Assembly (NCBI GenBank): GCA_015490435.1
Contig: WFXV01000063.1
Location: forward strand, 1 to 27,688
Reading direction: 5' to 3'
DNA from: Thermaceae bacterium
GTDB taxonomy: Bacteria > Deinococcota > Deinococci > Deinococcales > Marinithermaceae
Length of the DNA stretch: 27,688 nt
The notes beneath the pieces are model-generated. The model was given only the letters and a program-made list of their open reading frames with translations. It made no database searches and was not told the DNA's origin. Position 1 is the first letter of the stretch. Every line of letters begins with the position of its first letter. Made by a program: the position numbers and the translations under genes. This document shows, piece after piece, positions 6,224 to 14,324 of the stretch.

Positions 6224-7245
6224 GGCATGACCTCGAAAGCCTCGTAGAGGGCGGCGAAGAAGAGCAGCACGGTGGCGGGCACCAGGGAAAGCCCAAGGAC
6301 CCGAAGCCCCTGGCGGTAGCCGCGCCCCGCGAGCACCTCGCCGAGCAGCGCGAGCCCACCGAAGACGGCGGTGTTGTAGGCGCCGAGCTCGAGCACAATC
6401 ACCGGCAGATGCAAGAGGAACCGATCCACCGGCACCACCGGCGGCGAGAGGGCGAAGCCGAGCAGGTAGTAGCGAAGCAGGTTGAAGACCAAGGCCGGCA
6501 CCCCGAAAAGGAGCGCGGGCAGCGCGGTGGTGAGCAGGAGTCCCCGGGTAAAGTTCCAGTAAAAGATCGCCGCCGCAAGCCCCAGAGGACCGTGGCGAAG
6601 GGCAGCCTCGATCCCGATCTGGCCGATCCCGGCGCCGACCACCCGCTGCACCAGCCGGGCGAGCTCGGGGTCGGCGTAGGCCCCGGCGGCACCCAGGGCG
6701 AACGCGGCGTAGAGCCCGACCTGGGTCCAGAAAAAGAGCCGGCCCCGGGCCCGGATCGCCTCCAGGGCGGCGCGCCAGGTGCGCTGGAGCCCGCCCCGAA
6801 AGAGCGCGAGCACGAGCCCGAGCCCCACCCCGAGGAAGACCGGCCCGCTGTAAGGGGCCACCACCCAGGGCGGCAAGAGCACACCCTCGGGCTGCCAGCG
6901 CACGCCCCAGACCTCGTCGCCGTGGAGCTCGACGACGACCTCGCCGGTCCGCTCGCCGAGCGCCGCGGGGTAGCGGACCACGACCACCGGCCCCCGGGCC
7001 TCGACCCGGGGGGAAGTGAGGTTGACCTCGAGCCCAGGAGGCGGGGGCGGAAACCGGATCGCCCGCTCAAGAAGCGCCAAGGCCTCCTTCGGGTCCCGGC
7101 TCACCGCCTCCAGCGGGTTGGTCCGGTACGCCCCCGAGAGCCAGGCCTCGACCGCCGCCCGGGCGCGGTCCGCGGGAGTTAGCGCGAACCCCAGGGCGGA
7201 AAAGAGCGCGAGGACGAAAAGCAACCTCCGCACAGCTAGGGCCAT
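6220..7245 (-). CDS. SpoIIM-like membrane protein with exported N-terminal domain
   Basis: The 341-aa product starts with a hydrophobic signal (RRLLFVLALFSALGFAL, about residues 6-22). A soluble domain of about 110 residues follows, rich in beta-type segments. From about residue 135 there are five or six membrane segments, including AIFYWNFTRGLLLTTALPAL and FNLLRYYLLGFALSPP, which resemble the stage II sporulation protein M family (SpoIIM/DUF95). The organism need not sporulate; such proteins are widespread. Function is unknown. The ATG at 7245 is chosen because it begins the signal peptide; the frame is open upstream, but there it lies antisense to the ASCH gene. The stop overlaps gpsA as GTGA, linking it to lipid precursor synthesis. 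Confidence 0.75.
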   Translation of the reverse strand: MALAVRRLLFVLALFSALGFALTPADRARAAVEAWLSGAYRTNPLEAVSRDPKEALALLERAIRFPPPPPGLEVNLTSPRVEARGPVVVVRYPAALGERTGEVVVELHGDEVWGVRWQPEGVLLPPWVVAPYSGPVFLGVGLGLVLALFRGGLQRTWRAALEAIRARGRLFFWTQVGLYAAFALGAAGAYADPELARLVQRVVGAGIGQIGIEAALRHGPLGLAAAIFYWNFTRGLLLTTALPALLFGVPALVFNLLRYYLLGFALSPPVVPVDRFLLHLPVIVLELGAYNTAVFGGLALLGEVLAGRGYRQGLRVLGLSLVPATVLLFFAALYEAFEVMP

Positions 7246-7254
7246 AATAAAGGG

Positions 7255-7620
7255 GTGAAAAAGCCGAGGCGCGGCCTGATCGTGCGGGAGCCCTACGCCT
7301 CCCTCATCGTGGACGGCAAGAAGACCTGGGAGATCCGCAAGCACCCGACCCGCATCCGCGGCCCGATCGGAATCATCACCGGGGGCAAGCTCATCGGCGA
7401 GGTGGAGATCGTGGGAGTGGAGGGGCCCTTCTCGGCGGAGGAGCTCCTCGCCTACCGGGACCGCCACCACGCCGGCGCCGAGTTTCTAATCCCCTACGCC
7501 CAGGGCAAGCCGCTTTGGGCCTGGGTGCTGAAAAACCCAATTCGCTACGAGAAACCTGTCCCTGTTCCCCCTAAAAAAGGGCAAATGATGTGGGTGGACC
7601 TTAGTGAGCTGAATTTTTAG
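7255..7620 (+). CDS. ASCH-domain protein
   Basis: The 121-aa protein has the ASCH fold, a PUA relative: RGLIVREPYASLIVDGKKTWEIR at the N-terminus is the typical opening strand-helix-strand with the conserved lysine and glutamate. GPIGIITGGKLIGEVEIVG forms the barrel, and WAWVLKNPIRYEKPVPVP is the closing strand. ASCH proteins are thought to bind RNA or modified nucleosides, and some are nucleoside amidohydrolases; this one cannot be placed further. The start is GTG at 7255 with CATAAT (7243-7248) exactly 6 nt upstream, so the message is probably leaderless. It is divergent from the SpoIIM-like gene by 9 bp and overlaps the convergent GNAT-ABC gene by 20 bp. Confidence 0.8.
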   Translation: MKKPRRGLIVREPYASLIVDGKKTWEIRKHPTRIRGPIGIITGGKLIGEVEIVGVEGPFSAEELLAYRDRHHAGAEFLIPYAQGKPLWAWVLKNPIRYEKPVPVPPKKGQMMWVDLSELNF

Positions 7621-9397
7621 TCTCCGCCCAAACCGAGCCGTAGCCGACGTAGACCACCTGGTCGGGCTCGAGGGCCTCGAGCACCTCCGGCCGGTGGGTG
7701 GCGGCCACCAGGGTGATCCCCGCCTCGCGCACGAACTTGCTGAGCCCGCGGGCCACCCGCCGGGCGGTGGCGAGGTCCAGGTGGGCGGCGAGCTCGTCCA
7801 CGAGGAGGAGCGCGGGTCGCTCGGCGAGGAGGAGCGCGAGCCGGAAGCGCTCTTTCTGCCCGGTGGAAAGCTCCTTCGGCCGCGCCCGCCAGAGCACCGC
7901 GTCGGAAAGGCCGACCCGGTTTAAGACCTCGATGGCGGCGGTGACGTCGCCGAGCTTTTCGTAGACAGCCTCAAGCACCGCCCGCTCCCCGAGCTCGGGC
8001 TCGACCTCGCCCGGGAGGTAGGCGGCGACGCGCCCCTCGGGCCGGGCCACCTCGCCGGCGTCCGGGGGCTCGCCAAGGAGGAGCCGGAGGAGCGTCGTCT
8101 TCCCCGCCCCGCTCGCGCCCCAGAGCACGCTCACCGAGCCCGGGGGGAACTCGGCGCTTGCCTCCCTTAGCACCACCCGCTCGATCCGCCGCCGCCGGAC
8201 CCCGAAGGCAAGGAGCACCTCGCGCACGTCCTCTGGGAGCCCCTCGAGGTCGAGGGTGCTCCGGTAGGCCTTGACCACCCTTTGGAGCCGGATGGGAGCG
8301 GAAAGGGGCGCCACCTGCCCGTAGCGGGGCCGGTAGAGCCGCCCTTGGTGTTCCCGCGCCACCGGGTCTTCCGCGAAGAAACGCTCGAGGTGGCGCCTCG
8401 CCTCCTCGCTCAAGGGGTAGGCGAGCACCGGCCGCCCCGAGGCGGTGTCCCAGAGGTAGCGGAAGCCGGCCTTCTCGAAGAAGGGGTGGAAGCGGGCCAT
8501 CTGGGCGATGGTGCAGCCGAGGTGCTTCTCCCGCCGCATCTCGGGCACCCGCCGTTCGGCCGCCCAGCGGAGGGCAAGCCGCACCAGGAGGGCGCCGAGC
8601 CCGTCCGAGCGGTAGTCGGGGTGGACCACCACCCGGGCGATGCGGAAGGCGGCGGTCTCCACCCGGTCGAGGACGCGCTCGGTGAGCTCTTGCCAGTCGG
8701 CCTCCCCTAGCTCGCCCTCGTTCTGCGCGTCCTGGAGCGCCTCTTTCAGGTCGAAGGTAGGGTGGAGCCAGTCTTTGGGGAAGACGCGCTCGCGGATGTC
8801 GCGCACCACCTCGCCGTTTGGGAGCCGGCGGTGCATCTTGGGGATCGGCGGGTCCAGGCGGATGTAGCCGACGATGCGGGGCTCGAAAGGGAGGCGCTCG
8901 GTGAGCTCGAGGATGAGGAACCGGCTCGCCGGGGTCGAGCCCCGGATCTCGAGCAGCCGGGCCTCCCCGCTCTTGCAGGGCGGGCGGGTGTTCGCCGCTT
9001 GGACCTCTCCGTCCGGGCAGCGCCAAAGCGCCACCGTCTCGTGGTCGGAGGCGTAGTGGTACTGCTCGAGCTCGGCCACCGCCTCGAAGTCCGACTCAAA
9101 CCGCGCCTCCCGCGCCCGCAGGTGGTAGCGGTAGAGCGCCCGGCCGGAAAACCCCTGGCGGGGGTGCTCCACCTCCTCGGAAAAGGGTGGCCAGAGCAAC
9201 GTGCCGTCCGTGCGCCCGAGCCGGTAGTCGTCCCAATCAAGCACCCGGGCCCGGCTGCGGGTCACCAGGCGGAGCTCCTCCCCCACCCGCACCCACTTGG
9301 CGACGTCCCCGGGGAGGAGCAGGGTCCGGCCATCTTCGAGGATGAGCTTGCCGTACCAACGCCAATGGACCTCCCGCGCTTCCACCCGTACCCGCAT
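7601..9397 (-). CDS. GNAT acetyltransferase-ABC ATPase fusion (COG2401-like)
   Basis: The 598-aa protein is a multidomain fusion. Residues 1-100 form a beta-rich unknown domain. Residues 100-335 hold a GNAT-type domain whose acetyl-CoA loop is seen in RIARVVVHPDYRSDGLGALL (252-271). Residues 365-590 are one ABC-type ATPase domain: Walker A GASGAGKT (427-434), signature LSTGQKER (510-517), Walker B LLLVDE (530-535), D-loop AHLD and switch histidine H568 in ATHRPE. No transmembrane segment is visible, so it is not a transporter. This architecture matches the family I know as COG2401, ABC ATPase fused to a predicted acetyltransferase, whose role is unknown. The ATG at 9397 has TAAAGT 6 nt upstream, a leaderless arrangement. 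The gene end overlaps the ASCH gene by 20 bp. Confidence 0.85.
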   Translation of the reverse strand: MRVRVEAREVHWRWYGKLILEDGRTLLLPGDVAKWVRVGEELRLVTRSRARVLDWDDYRLGRTDGTLLWPPFSEEVEHPRQGFSGRALYRYHLRAREARFESDFEAVAELEQYHYASDHETVALWRCPDGEVQAANTRPPCKSGEARLLEIRGSTPASRFLILELTERLPFEPRIVGYIRLDPPIPKMHRRLPNGEVVRDIRERVFPKDWLHPTFDLKEALQDAQNEGELGEADWQELTERVLDRVETAAFRIARVVVHPDYRSDGLGALLVRLALRWAAERRVPEMRREKHLGCTIAQMARFHPFFEKAGFRYLWDTASGRPVLAYPLSEEARRHLERFFAEDPVAREHQGRLYRPRYGQVAPLSAPIRLQRVVKAYRSTLDLEGLPEDVREVLLAFGVRRRRIERVVLREASAEFPPGSVSVLWGASGAGKTTLLRLLLGEPPDAGEVARPEGRVAAYLPGEVEPELGERAVLEAVYEKLGDVTAAIEVLNRVGLSDAVLWRARPKELSTGQKERFRLALLLAERPALLLVDELAAHLDLATARRVARGLSKFVREAGITLVAATHRPEVLEALEPDQVVYVGYGSVWAETKNSAH

Positions 9398-9429
9398 GAC
9401 CCCACTTTACCCCATGGGGATCGCAAAAC

Positions 9430-9458
9430 TTGACAAGCGCCCGAGCCGGTGTTAGATT
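9430..9458 (+). promoter_or_regulatory. Promoter of the tRNA-Val gene
   Basis: A consensus -35 TTGACA (9430-9435) and a -10 TAGATT (9453-9458) are separated by 17 bp. The tRNA begins 12 nt after the -10, so the 5' leader is only a few nucleotides. Confidence 0.85.
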
Positions 9459-9469
9459 CAAGCTTGCTT

Positions 9470-9546
9470 GGGCGGTTAGCTCAGCTGGCCAGAGCGCCCG
9501 CCTCACACGCGGGAGGTCACTGGTTCAAGTCCAGTACCGCCCACCA
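9470..9546 (+). tRNA. tRNA-Val (anticodon CAC)
   Basis: A complete 77-nt cloverleaf is present. The acceptor stem GGGCGGT (9470-9476) pairs with ACCGCCC (9536-9542), A9543 is the discriminator, and CCA is encoded at 9544-9546. The D arm is GCTC/GAGC. The anticodon stem is CCCGC/GCGGG with loop CTCACAC, giving anticodon CAC (9504-9506), which reads GUG. The T arm is ACTGG-TTCAAGT-CCAGT. It is a single-gene unit with its own promoter and terminator. Confidence 0.97.
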
Positions 9547-9550
9547 CCCC

Positions 9551-9582
9551 AAAAGGGCCGGGCTCTCGCCCGGCCCTTTTTC
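9551..9582 (+). terminator. Rho-independent terminator of tRNA-Val
   Basis: GGGCCGGGC (9555-9563) pairs with GCCCGGCCC (9568-9576) around the loop TCTC, followed by TTTTTCT. The A-tract at 9551-9554 would extend the stem into the T-run. Confidence 0.92.
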
Positions 9583-9611
9583 TCACCGACCGGCGGCTAA
9601 GATGAAAGGGC

Positions 9612-9926
9612 ATGGAGGCCTTTGGTCCCGTCCTCGCCCAGCTCGGCTTCGGTGGCGTCGCCGGCTGGATCAGCGGCTACACGCTGAAGAAGATCGGGAA
9701 GCTCCTCGCCCTGGTCCTCGGCTTCCTCTTCATCAGCGTGCAGCTCCTCGCCTACGCCGGCTACCTCGAGGTTAACTGGACCCGCATCCAGCAGGACGTC
9801 GAGCCCCTCTTCCAGCAGGAAACCCTGAAGAGCTTCTGGCAAAAGCTCCTCGAGGTCCTGACCTACAACCTCCCCTTCGCCTCGGGCTTCGCCGCCGGAA
9901 TGGTGCTGGGCTTCAGGCGGGGCTGA
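9612..9926 (+). CDS. FUN14-family small membrane protein
   Basis: The 104-aa protein matches the FUN14 family. An N-terminal glycine-rich segment (LGFGGVAGWISGYTLKKIGKLLALVLGFLFISVQLLAYAGY in register, about residues 11-50) forms two membrane helices, an amphipathic stretch follows, and the C-terminal GFAAGMVLGFRRG is characteristic. Bacterial members are uncharacterised; eukaryotic FUNDC1 is a mitochondrial outer membrane protein. The ATG at 9612 has TAAGAT at 9598-9603, 8 nt upstream, with AAAGGG between, so either leaderless or Shine-Dalgarno initiation is possible. The gene is convergent with leuS. Confidence 0.83.
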   Translation: MEAFGPVLAQLGFGGVAGWISGYTLKKIGKLLALVLGFLFISVQLLAYAGYLEVNWTRIQQDVEPLFQQETLKSFWQKLLEVLTYNLPFASGFAAGMVLGFRRG

Positions 9927-9964
9927 AACGAGAAAGGCGGGGCGGCAAAGAGCGCCACCTCGCC
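9923..9964 (-). terminator. Possible terminator of leuS
   Basis: On the minus strand an imperfect stem of GGCGAGGTGGCGC and GCCGCCCCGCC around a TCTTT loop is followed by TTTCTCGTTT. The stem has bulges, so the call is tentative. Confidence 0.4.
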
Positions 9965-9976
9965 CGCTGATCGACC

Positions 9977-12607
<2,631 letters not shown>

Positions 12608-12624
12608 GGCTCCTCTCGCGAAAA

Positions 12625-12653
12625 AGTATACGCCGGGGCGGTTCCCCCCGGCG
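12625..12653 (-). terminator. Terminator of the 73-aa gene merging into the leuS -10 box
   Basis: On the minus strand CGCCGGGG (12653-12646) pairs with CCCCGGCG (12638-12631) around a 7-nt loop. It is followed by TATACTTTTT, which supplies the U-rich tail. The same TATACT (12630-12625) is the best -10 candidate for leuS, so terminator tail and promoter overlap. The 8-bp G-C stem is strong; the dual role is inferred. Confidence 0.6.
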
Positions 12654-12669
12654 CCTTTCTCGCCTTGCG

Positions 12670-12891
12670 CTAGGGGCGGTATCCGCCCGGCGGCAGCCTG
12701 CGCCAGCGGCGCTGGCGCAGCCTCAGGTAAAAGGCGTAGCCGTAGGCGAAAAGGGGCAAGAGCAGCGCGAGCACGAGCGCGCTCGCGAGGATCCAGACCG
12801 CGAGCACGAGCCCGAGCAGTAGCGCCACCGCGAGCACCGCCCAGGCGAGGGGCCCTTTGAGTTCGAAGACGCGGGCGTAGTCCGTTCGCAC
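12670..12891 (-). CDS. Hypothetical 73-aa membrane protein
   Basis: No family is recognised. The product has a short polar N-terminus (RTDYARVFELKGP), then two closely spaced hydrophobic helices (WAVLAVALLLGLVLAVWILA and LVLALLLPLFAYGYAFYL) and a strongly basic C-terminus (RLRQRRWRRLPPGGYRP). By the positive-inside rule both ends would be cytoplasmic-like, making a small hairpin inner-membrane protein. The start is GTG at 12891 with TAGGCT exactly 6 nt upstream and GGGAG between, so leaderless or Shine-Dalgarno initiation is possible. It follows the glcD-like gene by about 34 bp on the same strand. A perfect hairpin sits in its 3' end. Confidence 0.65.
   Translation of the reverse strand: MRTDYARVFELKGPLAWAVLAVALLLGLVLAVWILASALVLALLLPLFAYGYAFYLRLRQRRWRRLPPGGYRP
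12698..12720. repeat. Perfect 11-bp inverted repeat with 1-nt centre inside a CDS
   Basis: CTGCGCCAGCG (12698-12708) is followed by G and then its exact reverse complement CGCTGGCGCAG (12710-12720). It lies near the 3' end of the 73-aa gene, about 45 bp before the terminator. Its role is unknown. Confidence 0.9.
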
Positions 12892-12925
12892 GCTCCCAGC
12901 CTAGCCGGCCCTCGGGTGATGAAGA

Positions 12926-14275
12926 TTAGGGCAGCACCTTGCCAGGGTTCAAAATGCCCCGGGGGTCGAAGGCCGCTTTGAGCTTTCGCATCCAGGAAAG
13001 GGCGGGGCCGTGTTCCTTTTCCATGTACTTCTTCTTTCTAAGCCCCACCCCGTGCTCGCCGGAGATCGTGCCCTCAAGCTCCAAGGCCCGCTCCACCAGC
13101 CGCTCGACGTAGGTCTCGGCCCTGGGGTAGTCCTCCTCGCGCACGGCGACGATGGTGTGGAAGTTGCCGTCGCCCACGTGGCCGAGGATCGAGCCCTCGA
13201 GCCCGAGCGCCTCCATCTGCTCCTTGGCGTAGGCGATGAGCTCGGGGAAGCGGGAAAGCGGCACCGCGGTGTCGGTGATCGCGTACTTGCGGTTCGGGAA
13301 GCGGTGAACGAGCGCCCAGTAGGCCTGGTGGCGGGCCTCCCACTGGGATTTTTGCTCCTCCGGTGTGGCCGCCGCCGCGAGCTCGAGGGGGCCGAAGTCC
13401 TTGATCAGCTCCTCGGCGACCTCCCGCTCGGCGGTGAGCGCCGCCTCGGTGGAGGAGTGGAACTCGATGAAAAGCGCCGGGCGCTCGGGATAGTCCTTTT
13501 TCAGGTACTGGTTCACCGCCCGCAGCGCCTGGTCGTCCACGAGCTCGAGCCGGGCCACCGGAAGCCCCGCCCCCATCAGGGCGTAGGCCGCGCCGGCGGC
13601 GTCCTCGATCGTGGGGAAGAAGACCCGAAGGGCGTGGACGTAGGCGGGGAGGGGGTGGAGCTTGAGGTAGAGCCTCGTGATCACCCCAAGCGTGCCCTCG
13701 GAGCCGATCAGGAGGTCTTTCAGGTCGTAGCCGGCGCTGGTCTTGCGCACCGGGCGGCCGAAACGAACGCGCTCGCCATCCGCCATTACCGCCTCCAGCG
13801 CGAGCACGTTCGCCCGCATTCCGCCGTAGCGGACGGTGGTGGTGCCGGAGGCGTTGGTGGCGGCCATACCGCCCAAGGTCGCGTTCGCCCCCGGGTCCAC
13901 CGGGAAGAAAAGCCCGTGGGGGCGGAGGCGGCGGTTCAGCTCCTCGCGGGTGACCCCGGGCTCGACCACCGCCAGGAAGTCCTCGGGGCGGACCTCGAGG
14001 ATCTGGTTCATGCGGGAGAGGTCAAGGCTTACCGTGGGCTTTTTCACCGGGATCAGGTGGCCCTCGATGCTGGTGCCGGCTCCGAAGGGGATGACCGCGA
14101 AGTCGAGCTCGTTCGCCAGGGCGAGAAGCCGCTTTACGTCCTCGGCGCTTTCGGCGAAGACCACCGCGTCCACCGGCCGGACCTCGGGGTAGCCCTCGTC
14201 GCGGCCGTGGGCCTCGAGCACCGAGGGGGAAAAGCTTACCCGATCGCCAAACGCCTCCTTTAGGCGGTCCCTCAT
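12926..14275 (-). CDS. FAD-linked 2-hydroxyacid oxidase (GlcD / D-lactate dehydrogenase type)
   Basis: The 449-aa protein has a PCMH-type FAD domain in the N-terminal half: AVIPFGAGTSIEGHLIP, VDPGANATLGGMAATNASGTTTVRYGG, and KTSAGYDLKDLLIGSEGTLGVIT. The C-terminal half is the FAD-oxidase cap with GHVGDGNFHTIV and TISGEHGVGLRKKKYM, whose histidines belong to the active site or metal site. It oxidises D-lactate or glycolate and passes electrons to the quinone pool or a GlcE/GlcF partner. The lack of adjacent glcE and glcF makes a stand-alone D-lactate dehydrogenase at least as likely as GlcD. The ATG at 14275 has CATCAT 6 nt upstream. It lies downstream of the caa3 genes on the same strand, behind a terminator. 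Confidence 0.85.
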   Translation of the reverse strand: MRDRLKEAFGDRVSFSPSVLEAHGRDEGYPEVRPVDAVVFAESAEDVKRLLALANELDFAVIPFGAGTSIEGHLIPVKKPTVSLDLSRMNQILEVRPEDFLAVVEPGVTREELNRRLRPHGLFFPVDPGANATLGGMAATNASGTTTVRYGGMRANVLALEAVMADGERVRFGRPVRKTSAGYDLKDLLIGSEGTLGVITRLYLKLHPLPAYVHALRVFFPTIEDAAGAAYALMGAGLPVARLELVDDQALRAVNQYLKKDYPERPALFIEFHSSTEAALTAEREVAEELIKDFGPLELAAAATPEEQKSQWEARHQAYWALVHRFPNRKYAITDTAVPLSRFPELIAYAKEQMEALGLEGSILGHVGDGNFHTIVAVREEDYPRAETYVERLVERALELEGTISGEHGVGLRKKKYMEKEHGPALSWMRKLKAAFDPRGILNPGKVLP

Positions 14276-14283
14276 AACCCTAT

Positions 14284-14320
14284 GATGAAAGCCTCGGGGC
14301 GGGCCGACAAGGCCCGCCCC
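14284..14320 (-). terminator. Terminator of the caa3 oxidase operon
   Basis: On the minus strand GGGGCGGGCC (14320-14311) pairs perfectly with GGCCCGCCCC (14305-14296) around the loop TTGTC and is followed by GAGGCTTTCATC. The stem is strong, while the T-tract is short, so read-through into the downstream oxidase gene is possible. Confidence 0.7.
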
Positions 14321-14324
14321 GCCC

